DNA from: Acholoe squamosa
Lineage: Eukaryota > Annelida > Polychaeta > Phyllodocida > Polynoidae
NCBI GenBank assembly: GCA_949317995.1
Contig: OX439043.1
Location: 42,537,560-42,601,559 of the forward strand
Length of the DNA stretch: 64,000 nucleotides
Reading direction: 5' to 3'
The notes beneath the pieces were generated by a model. It worked only from the letters and a program-made list of their open reading frames with translations. It was not told the origin of the DNA and did no database searches. This document shows, piece after piece, positions 1-10,945 of this stretch (the first letter of the stretch is position 1; each line of letters starts with the position of its first letter). The translations under genes and the position numbers were made by a program.

Positions 1-86
1 TAGCATTAGAAGCATTTAATAGTACTTCATATAGCATATACTCCATTTATTCCAAGACTTAACTACTTAACAAGTTTATAAGGAAA

Positions 87-1312
87 GGCCCTGGGGGCAT
101 TCTCGGGCCAGTGATGCCCCTGGGGCATACTTTAGTCGTTTCTTGTGTAGGAGTAACGAAAATGCCCTGGGGGCATTGATGGAATTGCTGATGCCCCAAG
201 GGCATGCCATTGTAGATTTCAGATTATTTAAGAAAGGCTATGCCCCGGGGGCATTTGTAGTGTGTGATGCCCCCGGGACATGCCATAGTAGTCTTCAGTC
301 ATAGACTACAGCTGCAGGTTACAACTTGTTACATCGGTCTATGCCCTGGGGGCATTCAGTGCCGCCCCCTGTGGTGATGCGTATATTTTCGGGACTGCCG
401 CACGGAATTATGCATACCCTGAGGGCATATTGCTGGCCCTCTAGAAATCAGCAATTTACCAATGCTAGTCTATGCCCTCAGGGCATCGTGTACCGACCCT
501 CAGCGAATATGCATACACAGGACCATTCCTGACCTCTGGATCTAGACGTTCTGGCATTGACCAGAAAAACATGCACATGCCCTGAGGGCAACATACCCTC
601 AGGGCATATTTCTTGCTTCTTTAAAGCATGATTGACCAAAGCATGCCCTCCAGGCATGTAGTACAATTCCACATGTTGTACTTGTAGGCTAGCTACAAGA
701 AGGGCCTAAGTATGCATACCCCCCAGGGCATATCTTCCTTCTCCCGGGTTCCTTATACAGTCTACAAATGTTACTCCTCAGGGCATAAAGTTGATGATAA
801 ATGAAGTGGTATTAAACAAGGGTATGTCCTTGGGACATCCATGCATGCCCTCAGGGAATATTGGACTTTAAGCTAATCAGGGGGGAATTAGGAGCCTACT
901 AGGCTGGGGCACTCTCCAACCTTCGACTCATATGACTATCAGTGCATTCCCTGGCGCCATTCCCTGGGGGCATCATCACACATCATCCATATTATGGATG
1001 CCCCAGGGGGCATGGTACAGAGAACAATGGGGGACAATGCCCTCAGGGCATTCATAGTAAGGATAATCATACATGCATAAAAAAAATTGACGATGCCCTG
1101 GGGGCATCCATGTACTAAACGATGCCCCCAGGGCATAGTCCAATACCCTATATAGGCCTACATGTCCTGGGAGCACCATCCTTACCATGGATGCCCTGGG
1201 GGCATTTTCCCAGACTTGCCATGGGGAGTGTGGGAAAGGGCGCGCCTCAGCCACTGCTGTCTGCGTAATTTTCGCATCACTCCCACGCGGCAGTCTGTAG
1301 GCCCCGGGGGCA
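87..1312. repeat. Dispersed cluster of ~25 AP-2-like palindromes
   Basis: About 25 copies of a 15-bp palindrome, consensus ATGCCCYNRGGGCAT, lie in 1.2 kb at irregular spacing (roughly 15-100 bp) in otherwise unrelated sequence. Clear copies start at 114, 162, 191, 240, 267, 341, 472, 577, 593, 643, 824, 998, 1037, 1093, 1122 and 1191. The core matches the known TFAP2 dimer consensus TGCCCYSRGGGCA. The copy at 824-838 is changed symmetrically (ATGTCC..GGACAT), so the palindrome is kept although the sequence is not. Short open frames here merely read the repeat as peptide and are not genes. Function as an enhancer is inference; a repeat family with a palindromic core is the alternative. Confidence 0.85.
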
Positions 1313-2769
1313 TAGTCCAGGTCAAGAAGTTGCGTCCTGCGGTTGCTGCGTGTGCGACGCAGTGTGTGGCATCTGTGAGCGATAATGAGGGGTATTCAGG
1401 TGTGCTGAATGGGCGTCTTTGGGGAGAGGTAATTGAATAAAAGCAACCTTAAGGGGGCCTGCAAACAGCAATATAAAGCAGGCTGGATTGTCTAGAAAGG
1501 AGGCCGTTTGAATTTTAATCAGCACCATCAACAGACTCTTCCAAGGCTATTACTCCCCACCGTACTGACGTAACTCCCGTTCGCGGTTCTGGCCGCCACA
1601 GCCACTCATAGTGTGATTAACCCTTTGAGGGACACTTTTTACCTCACCTATCTTAAAAAGTCGATTCTGAAGCTATTTATTGGAATATCAAGACAATTAG
1701 GGTGTCATATTAACGGGCTTGATGAGATCTATCACATGCATATAAGTTATCAATGATTGGTTGAGAAAAAAATAAGGGTTTGGTCAAGTGAAATTAAAGC
1801 CCAACTTTGGAGCATTTTATTGTATGAAGATCAAGTTGCTCATAAAAATAACTAGTTTGCACATGTTCTACGGTTAAAAATGTTATAGAATATGCCTTAA
1901 CATTTCCATTTAGACATGGACCACTATGTTTTATAAGCAACCCCAACATCCTCACCTACAAGCTCTGAGAGGGGTAGGCTGGGACCACCTCCCACACCTC
2001 CCACCCCCCCCACACCCCCACTGCACCACTACTCTAGCCTAGGTCCTAGGTTGTATTAGGGGATCTTACACTTACAGCTTAGCATGTCAGGTGAATTGTA
2101 TTGTTTGATGACTGTGCTAGATGTACAAACTTGAATTTCAACTATGCATTTAATATGGTGATAATTAATATCGTCATTCATGATGGTAAAAATCCGGAGA
2201 TTTTTAAAGCAAGGATATATCATGGATGCAGACAGGTTTTGATAAGAATAGACAATTGAAAGTGCCATGCGTACACTTGTATAGCATCAATGTACTTGAT
2301 GTCTGAATGTGATTAATTCATGACTGTGATATTCTGTAACTGGCTTTGATGATGAGCCATAGCAAAAGTGAACCAACTTGAATATGTATTGTATGGTTAT
2401 GTTATAATTGAGCTGTGATCCTTGGGTTTGCAAGGTTTACAAGTGATGATGTGTTTGTATCTTATTGGTATCTGCAAACTTTCAAATAAAGCTTTGGCAA
2501 TGAGTCATCGTAGAGTGTCTTTTGACATATGATAGTTATATATCATCACCTTGCCTCTTGATTTGAAATGTCAGTTTTACTTACACAAATAAATGTGATA
2601 AATCTTCATATTAACTGCTTATCTACTTTTTCTATCCTAGAGTTTTTAAAATGGAAGGCAATAGTTGAACAGGGCGAAACATGATAATTGGAAATGGTGC
2701 CCTGTATTTTAAGATAAACACTATATTTTGCTTTTTAAAACTCATGATCCTTTGCTGACCAAGGATATT
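1313..2769. other. No gene recognised
   Basis: AT-rich unique sequence. A C-rich tract lies near 1990-2030. I see no long open frame, RNA gene or repeat structure here. Confidence 0.6.
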
Positions 2770-3270
2770 CCATAACTAAAGATATTAAATTTTTTTCAAT
2801 GGAAGTAGTCATTTATCTAATTTCGCAATATTGACCTTTGACCTTAAAATGACCTTGACCTTAGACAAGGTCACCATATGCAAGGTCTTTTGGTGAGCTT
2901 AGACCCATTCTTTATCTCAAATTTCTAGTCTTGATATATCATGAGATGTGTCAATTTTACTCCAATCTCATAACATTGACCTTAGAATCACCTTGACCTT
3001 GGGCAAGGTCACCACATGCCTGTTCACACTAATCACTGAAAAAGCCTTCAACTATGTTTTATATCAAGTTTCTAGCTTTAGTTTTTCATAGGAAGTAGTC
3101 ATTTACCTAATTTCACAACATTGACCTTTGACCTTAAAATGACCTTGACCTTGTCCAAGGTCACCACATGCACAATCACATCCGCCTCGTGATGACCTTC
3201 GATCTACTTTTTATATCATAATTCTAGCTGTAATAGTTCATGAGAAATGGGCATTTAACTGATTAAATGA
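2770..3270. repeat. Degenerate ~150-bp tandem repeat with AGGTCA half-sites
   Basis: Three to four diverged units align by their shared blocks: a 'tagtcattta' lead-in, 'ttgacctttgacctt', 'aaaatgaccttgacc' and 'caaggtcacca' with about 145-150 bp between successive blocks (near 2830, 2975 and 3120, with a partial unit near 3230). On the opposite strand these blocks read AGGTCAAAGGTCA, a direct repeat with one-base spacing, and TCAAGGTCA, both classic nuclear-receptor response element forms. The repeat is visible directly; receptor binding is inference. Confidence 0.75.
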
Positions 3271-6200
3271 CTCCTGATGCCAGCTAGAATGATCACGAAA
3301 TCTGGATCACAATTAAACTCTTAACTATGGTTAAATGTGGCAGAACGATAGACAGAATTTCAGATCTTTGAATGGCCATAACTTTGCTTCAAATTAACAT
3401 AAAGACTTCATTCAAAAAGCAAAATCAATCAGTTTTGTGAGATCTATCCATAGATCATTAGCTAGAGTACATAGAACCAAGTCCTAAAAATTAGGTAAGT
3501 ACCTACGTACGGTCTCCATTATAGGTGCAATGCCCGGTGCAATGCCCTCTCTATCCATGGGACTTCTTCAACCAGCTGTCACCCCACTGCATGCTTATTC
3601 CTAATTCACAACCCTGATTCAGAGTCTCTACACACCCTCCTTCCTTCACGCAAGGCACTTTATTCCTATGTAAGGACAACCGATAACGTTATAAAACACC
3701 AGATCAGCAAGGAACAATCGCGTTTGTTACGTTTAAGTGTTTGCAGCGATGTGTTCGCTATTGCACACTAAGTTATTCAAAATTGAGAAAACAACGTTTT
3801 TGAATAGTCCAGTCGTATATCTTCCTAGGACAGTGTCAGCAAGGAACTTTTAGCCAAACCCTGCGGTATCCTTGCTATTAGGAATTATACTTCCATCTTT
3901 TAGTGACCACACCAACCCATTGTAAGTAGGACCTAAGTGTAGGCTAAATGACCGCTCCGTCTGTCTTGCCTGTAATATCTAGTTATCGTGCAAATCTGTT
4001 TATCCACACAAGACAGCCCAGGGAAACCCAGACCTTGGTTGTTGACGTCACAGACGGGTTTGTGACGTAAGACATGACTTGGAACGAAATGAGAAATTTA
4101 GCAAACTCGAAGACACGTGTAGACGATCTAAGAAAATGACGATGTGAAGCTGTTCACTGTCTGTATAACATTGTCTTTATTGGCCTACAATGTCTTCCAC
4201 TTCAGAGGATACATTAGAATTGAGAAATCAATCTGACAATGGCATTGTATCTCCCTTTTTTATGTCTGACAGTTTCAGATGCCAAAAAATAAGTAGATCT
4301 ATATGATTTAGTTCCATGCTTTACCATAGCCCCCACCCCACCCGATGTGCACAATGCAAACGCTTTGCCTGTGTCCAAAGATTCTAAGAAACAGCGTTTC
4401 CTGAATTGGTGGTTCCCGAACTACCGGATTGTATGATATACGCTCTCTGAGAGACAGATTTCCGTTACTTACAGTTACTTCAACGTATGTTTGTGAATAC
4501 TGCACTAAGCTCGCAATTTGACTCGTAATTTCCCAATCCAAAAATTCAACGAACACTAACGGTGTGCGAGATGTCCAGACGGTCATCTGAATATGTAGCC
4601 TAGATACCCTAAATGGAAGGGTCACGTTTTTACAAAGCTATTTTAACTTTCAGAAGTGTTGATTCTGATAGTTCCTGTTGTACCTAACCAGGGGCCCATT
4701 ACGACTTGAGCTGTCGTACCTGGAGAATCCTACATCATGTACATCTTAACTTAAGTCCAGTCCTATTGCCTCCATAGATCTCAATCTTAATTCTCCACCC
4801 TCCCCCAGCATTTCTTAACAAATGAAATCGCCCATCGATCTGCATTTTGCCCAAGGGGTCTATACAGGCCAAAGGGGACACAAGACGGCCATAGACAAAT
4901 AGTGCCCATTATGGAATTGAACCCTGGACAAAGTATTAAAATGCCATTTTGTGTGACTGCTCAATACGAGAGGTGGGTTTATGGGGCCTACTTGATCTGT
5001 CTAGTTGTAGCATACTAAGAAATAGCTTCCTGATCTGGATTAAAATATATTAATTTTGCCACAAACTATGATGAGGTCATATATGCACGCACAAAAAGGA
5101 GAAATAGGGCCACTATATTTCAGTGGAAGTACATTGTATTAGACCTAAGTCAGGTCGGACATACCTCTAGAACTTAAATTTGTTTATAATAGTCAATCAA
5201 TGATGTTGCATCCAGTTCAGTACAAATTCTACTATACCAACGGCCCCATACTTAATGCACTATCTAATTATGGGATTATATGTAACAACCTAACTATGTG
5301 ATAATAAAGGCCAGCACAGCATCTCATGCCAAATCCACCAACGCAATTAGCTTCTTAATAAAATTTATCCCCAACTATCTGTTCATGTTTGTTTTGTTTT
5401 TTTCATTTCCTTCCCTCGCACTTTCATGTCCCCTTCCCCTTCCAACATTTATTTATGGCCTGGACCAAGAAAGGCATTCCCGGGGCCTGGAGGTCGTTTC
5501 CTAATACTGTATGATTGTACACAGCCCTATGATTTGAAATCTCAATGTTATTCCCATGGGCCTTTTGATACGACTTGAAGGTGCAGTTGCAGTATGTTAA
5601 AGTGGCATAGTCCGATGTTTTTTGTTTTTTTTTCGTTTTTCAAAATGTTCTCAACACAATGTAATAACACCACATTTAGGCAATTATGGATGATTTATTG
5701 TTATCTTTAGCTCATACATGCTTAGAAAGGGAGACACATGGACCTTACCATAGGCATTTTACAGTGTATTAACAATGGATGGAGTTTTTTTATGTGCACT
5801 CCAAAAGTAGGAAATATGGTTTTAATCTGACTATTCTTTCAAATGTGAGCTTTATTATGGGGAAGGAGACCCAAATAAGGTAGTTACCATAGGCAGTATG
5901 ATCTATGTGAACAGGATGTTCATTTTAGAGAAGATTATTTTTTTGGCCCCAACCATCGGACTATGCATGCCACTCTAAAATGGCCTCCTGATGAACTGAT
6001 CGCCTAGAAGCGTATGATCCCGTTTTAACCAAAACCAATTAAAAGAAAGAAAGGGATTGTTAAAGCAAAAGATAGAAGTGAGATTAATGAAAATGAGTCA
6101 TTTCCTATCAGTAGTGACCCCCAATTACCAATCTGTGAGTACATGACAGCTTTCTCTGTCTAAGGGCAGTTTACAACCATCTAATTGTAATATAAACAGG

Positions 6201-8559
6201 AGAAATTGGGGTTATTTGAGCAATCAGAGTCCCTTGGGGTTTACAAGCAGAGGTGATGGTTTGGGTTTTTCTTCAGAAGTGTTTGATTGGGGGTGAATGT
6301 GGAGAATGTGAGACAGAAGGGCTGGGGAAGCAAATGAGACACTGGAGACACAAGAAAAATAGTTTAGGGACAAGAAAGCATGACTTAGGCTCACATGTTT
6401 AGTTTTTCTAAAGGAAGAACTGTGATTGATTGGACCAAATCTAACATAAGGTACTCAATTTGTTTTTCTCACGGTCATCACAACTCAAGTGCAAATCTTG
6501 AATTTAGTGGGTACATTTCATTTTTGCAGAAGCAATGAGACATAGCACAAGAATGTCTCAAGTCCGTGTTTGCGTTTGCTTGTAGAGTATTGGCTACAGT
6601 TAGTTGCAGTCAAAATGATATAGCTTCGTTTGCCCTTCTATATGGTTGAATAAACCAACACTAACGCCGTATGCGTATGAACAAACATGGTTATGAAAGG
6701 TCAATGATAGACTTTGTTGTACAGTATTATAAGTCTACTGCCCTGGTCCTGATGCAAAAAGCAGCAGCAATTGTGATGTGCCCATAAGTCCCATACCATG
6801 TCCAACCCAAGTCCTGAGGGGCTATTCTAATCCCCTTGTATCCGGTTGTGAAATTCCTGAAAGCTGTAGGTCACTAAGCTGGTGTCCCTTTGATGGATAG
6901 GCCATATTCCCAATGGCACAATGGGCATCAGCATGAAGGCACCACTAAACCGGAAATGGAGAGGGAGAGGGGTTTAAGGGATATGGGGAATTAAACATTT
7001 TCCCCTATAGCTGTCACATTCACCTTAACACCTTAACGCGAATATATAACACTGTCCTCTAGATATTAAAACACATTACTCATATTGGATTTAAAGACCA
7101 CCCTACTTGTATGACCATTTCTGTGCATAACATGAACATTAGACTACCTATTCCCCACAGAAGAACTTCAAGAAAGAGTCCCATTAATCATCAAACTGGC
7201 AAGAAATGTACTGCAGCTGACCATCAATGGGGGCTGCTATATAAATTATTTATGTCTGAGTGACGTCACAATAGACCAAGCCCTTACCCATTAATTGTTA
7301 TAGACAGAAGGATAACTACTCTTGTAGGCTTGTTCATTTCACCTGACCTAATACAAGTAAGGCTGACATAGTGTAGATATTTTCACTGATATAAATTTTC
7401 GCGGAAATGGCAAAAAGCACTATTTTACTGGTATTTAAATTCACAGATTTTCAAAATCAATAATAACATTATCAAAAGTTCCTGAATGTACTAATGGCTG
7501 GTTAATAGATCTGAAGCTATTGTTAACGCTCATGATAGAAAAAATGTTATGTTTCTAGTACTAATGGTAGTCATTGTTTTCTTTGCAATAGTTTTCACAA
7601 TAATTGTGATCAGACATCCATAGGGACATTGCAACAAGGTGGTAAATGCTCTGAAGTATGACCCCCCCCCCCCTATCACACATACACACTGGGTGACTTG
7701 TAGCTACTTGTCATTGGATGGAAAAATTCCATTGGATATTGTATAAATGTTGACTATGGATATAAATTCACAGACTTTTGATTTCAGTGAAATCCGCGAA
7801 AATATGTACACAGCGATATAAACTACGACCACGGTAATTGGTCTAGACATAACTATAACTACCATGGGTGGCACCAAGATCTTCATGGCCAACTGTTACA
7901 TCATAATAGCAACAATGGCAGCCCCCTTGAAATCAACATTTCATGGAAATTATGGACTTTGAACATGGATATCTACACTCAGATAGCATTCTCTGTGTCA
8001 ACAAGGTCATAATCCTGTCCCTCTATAGTCATACTCACGATAGGAATGGGAATAATTATTTTTACAGAGCAAAGTAAAGCTACCTAAGATGACCGAATGA
8101 CACTGTCAATGCTAGGTTTAGTAGAGATTGCGCTTGAAAACGAAACTTCTAATTTGGTTGCTTGAACTGACAAGCAAACAAATGTAATTAATTTTGCAGA
8201 GTAATTGAACGTGGGCTACAGAAAGCAGCTGTTCAGGCTGATTATTGCATCATGATTGTAAAAGAAATAAATACATTGGCATATTCTGTTCAGTTTCTAC
8301 TGTTCCAAAGATATTTCTTATCTTGACTTCATCTCACGTTACCAAAGTTTTTTCTAGACCCTGATTCCTGATGACATTACCCAATGTCAAAACCATTTCA
8401 CGAAGACCTCTGAGCAGTCACATACCTTTGATTATACCACGATTTCGGCACTTCCGGTAGGTTTATATGCAGTTTAGCCGTGCATTATTCTGCATATACC
8501 ACCCTTGTGCATTTTTGAAATTTTTGTATATACTTTTTCGCGGTCAAGTTGGACTTTGA
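3271..8559. other. Long gene-free stretch
   Basis: Mostly unique AT-rich DNA with short open frames only, none with recognisable domains. It includes a C run near 7663-7672, a perfect TGACGTCA near 7260 and a CRE pair near 4043. I see no exon, RNA gene or mobile element that I can support. Confidence 0.55.
4043..4070. promoter_or_regulatory. Pair of CRE-like sites
   Basis: A perfect palindromic cAMP response element TGACGTCA at 4043-4050 is followed 12 bp later by a variant TGACGTAA at 4063-4070. Two sites this close are uncommon by chance, but no adjacent gene or core promoter is visible, so a function is speculative. Confidence 0.35.
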
Positions 8560-8599
8560 ATATTTTTGGAAATGTTTGGCGGACATACAAAGTCAGTCT

Positions 8600-8702
8600 A
8601 GCCATCTTCCATTCTGAAAAATCGTCCAAACTCGTATGAGGATCGAACCCCGGCCGCAGTGGTGGTAGGCGAAGGCCTTAGCCATAGCGCCACACTGAAC
8701 GG
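8600..8702 (-). repeat. tRNA-derived SINE head
   Basis: On the minus strand an A-box-like block (TATGGCTAAGG, complement of 8676-8686) is followed by a good B-box (GGTTCGATCCT, complement of 8642-8652), the internal RNA polymerase III promoter arrangement of a tRNA. No full cloverleaf can be drawn, so this is a tRNA-derived short interspersed element rather than a tRNA gene. Part of it (the gaaggcctta..gcgccacactga block and ctgaggtcctagtgctaagt) recurs at the junctions of the 2.4-kb tandem array at 13180, 15592 and 18004. Confidence 0.6.
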
Positions 8703-8749
8703 TGATGAAACACAATGCGAAAATCAATAAGTTCTAACCTGAGGTCCTA

Positions 8750-9450
8750 GTGCTAAGTTTGCAGTCAGATTTCGTCTTGATTCCAAGCTTGTCATGTTAT
8801 AATATTGAAATCCAAAGAAGTTTTCGATCCATAGAAGAGGAATGCGTGCTAGTTTTCTCCATTTTCTTCAATATAAATAAGAATCCATTGATTTTCCCAA
8901 CATACGCGAGTCACGGCCCGGTTCGCTCTGTGCGAAGCCATTGTTTTTGTTCCTTGCCGGGAGGGGTACCGCCGTGTTCACACTCACTTTTCGTATGGAA
9001 TCCAACCATGACACGTCTTCAAATTAATACATACATATCCTTAGACATTCTAGATGAGTACTCCATGCTTGATATGTCCGATATATTCGAAATAAATAAG
9101 AATCCATTGATTTTTCCATCGTAAGCGAGTCGCCGTCTGCCATTCCCACCCGCCTCCTTGTTCGGCGAATGTGTGTCAGTGGCCCAGATGTGGATATAGG
9201 TCATCCGCTCGCCGAACGAGGAAGACGCCGAAAATTTCGGACCGTTTTGGAAAATCAATGGATTCTTATTTATATTGAAGAAAATGGAGAAAATTAGCAC
9301 GCATTCCTTGTCTATGGATCGAATACTTCTTGGGACTTTGATATTATAACATGTCATGGTTGGATTCCATACGAAAAGTGACTGTATACACAGCGGTACC
9401 TCTCCCGGCAAGGAACAAAAACAATGGCTTCGCGCAGAGCGGACACGGGC
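8750..9450. repeat. Rearranged direct and inverted copies of a recombinase exon module
   Basis: A ~110-150-bp module ending in aataagaatccattgatttt occurs at about 8788-8903 (+), 9010-9117 (+, diverged) and 9242-9355 (-). A second module (encoding FVWNPTM on one strand) lies at 8926-9012 and, inverted, at 9352-9447. The peptide read across the first module, NKNPLIF, is also found near the N terminus of exon 1 of the Crypton-like genes at 10.9-20.0 kb, so this cluster looks like scrambled 5' ends of related elements. Both orientations are open for ~125 codons, but neither has a recombinase domain; I treat them as remnants. Confidence 0.55.
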
Positions 9451-9542
9451 CGTGTCGCTTGCACTTACAAAATGTCTTCTCCTGGCTATATTCTTTGGAT
9501 TTCAGGTAAGAAATTGATACAAAATGGAGGAAATGGTGGTAT

Positions 9543-9671
9543 AAACCTATTAGGTGATGAATATCTGAGCCCCACAGGCTGTGTATGCTGTATATACCCT
9601 CGCCGCTTCGCGGCTCAGGTATATACAGCATATACAGCCCTAGGGCCCCGATATTCATCATCTATTAGATT
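9543..9671. repeat. Long imperfect hairpin (~60-nt arms)
   Basis: The left arm (aacctattaggtgatgaata...tgctgtatatacc) pairs with the right arm (ggtatatacagcatatacag...gatgatgaatatc on the other strand). The loop is itself a small hairpin, GCCGC-TTC-GCGGC. This looks like a foldback or MITE-type palindrome. Arms have several mismatches, so it is not a fresh inverted duplication. Confidence 0.7.
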
Positions 9672-10445
9672 AATAACTAGGACCCAATTCCGCTGGACCT
9701 CTGTCAGCTGATACTATAAAGGGTATGTATGACCCAATCGGTCGACAGTCGTCCTGTGGGTTTTGGATATAAGGCACTGCTCTTTATTCTAGGATCTATG
9801 CATTTTTCCCCTATTGCAAATATATAGGTGCCATATGCTACCTACAGTACTCACACTATGCTAAAAGCGACATTTACCTGTGTGTTTCTACAACTATAAG
9901 GCCAATAAAAGTAACAATGCATGAAAAATTGATGGGCCTATCACATGTTCATGATCAATAGCTTCAAAAGATTACCAAAATCCTTACCAGTGATTACTGG
10001 GTTATTTATGGTAATGATTTGAGGAGCAAATAAGTCAGACTATGTGAAAAATGTATGCAGAATTGACGTTCTGACACGGATTGTGCAGCCCGTGCAACCC
10101 TACCTTTGCCCTTGAACCCACTCACTGAGCACTCCCCTACCTAATCAATATGAGAGATATATATTTCCTAACACATAATAAGAGCTGGCTTGTCTGTGCT
10201 GTCAAAGAACACACAGTTCACATGTGCAGAGTGGCCTAGCCAGCTGAATGATCTCACAACTGATGTTTACCTTCCTATAAGCTAGCCTTTCTTCCTAATT
10301 CAGTGGGAATGATATTCCCTGCTTAAGTGATATGCCTTGCTACATAGTGGGCATATTATGGTACATTAAACCCCAAACCTGTATAGCATTGATAAAGCAG
10401 ATCATATCAGTTTTTTCGGTCGCTGTCGAAAGTGCCGATGTTGAT

Positions 10446-10550
10446 ATTGATATTCTAGGACAAGGTGAGGTGTGCTTGAAATATTCGCCCGACTGCGGAG
10501 CGAGAGGGCGAATATTTCAAGCTAACCTAACAGAGTCCTAGAATATCAAT
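10446..10550. repeat. Symmetric 45/15/45 hairpin
   Basis: The arms are 10446-10490 and 10506-10550 with a 15-nt loop. The inner 16-18 bp (CTTGAAATATTCGCCC) and outer 16 bp (ATTGATATTCTAGGAC) are perfectly complementary; a 13-nt block between them is mismatched on both arms but of equal length. The conserved-stem, variable-middle design resembles a recombinase or transposase target palindrome or a foldback element. Confidence 0.75.
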
Positions 10551-10945
10551 GCATTAATGCGTTTATTGCACTTATTCATCCATTATGTATTAATTGCTTG
10601 CTTGATAACCCCAGAATTAATCCAGGAGAAGACGTTTTGTAAATCCAAGTGACAAACTTTAGCTTCTTCCGCATAGTGCCATCTTGTACTCGTACCACAC
10701 TCGTTTTGGTTGCCGGACGCACGCAAAGGGGGCATTTAGTTTTCAAACAAGAATTACCAGGTTTCCCGCCTATACTATTCTATAGTGATACATCGTTATA
10801 TATAAGAACAAGAAGGACAAATCATTGCAAAACAATTTTAATTAAATATATTATTATTAAAATAAGATAAAAAATCATAGAATTTTAGTAACAGAATACC
10901 ACAGGTGGTTCAAGTGTCTCCACCTATACATCAAAGTCCTTCTAT

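Noticed and set aside
326-1254. Several 65-92-codon open frames on both strands
   Set aside because: They read the ATGCCC..GGGCAT palindrome as repeated MP-W/G-G-H/I peptides in both directions; the periodic peptide is a by-product of the repeat.
87-1312. CRISPR-like array
   Set aside because: Spacing is irregular, repeats are 15-bp palindromes with variable centres, and the DNA is eukaryotic; no cas genes.
9424-9711. 95-codon plus-strand frame
   Set aside because: It runs through the inverted module and the hairpin; the peptide simply translates the palindrome.
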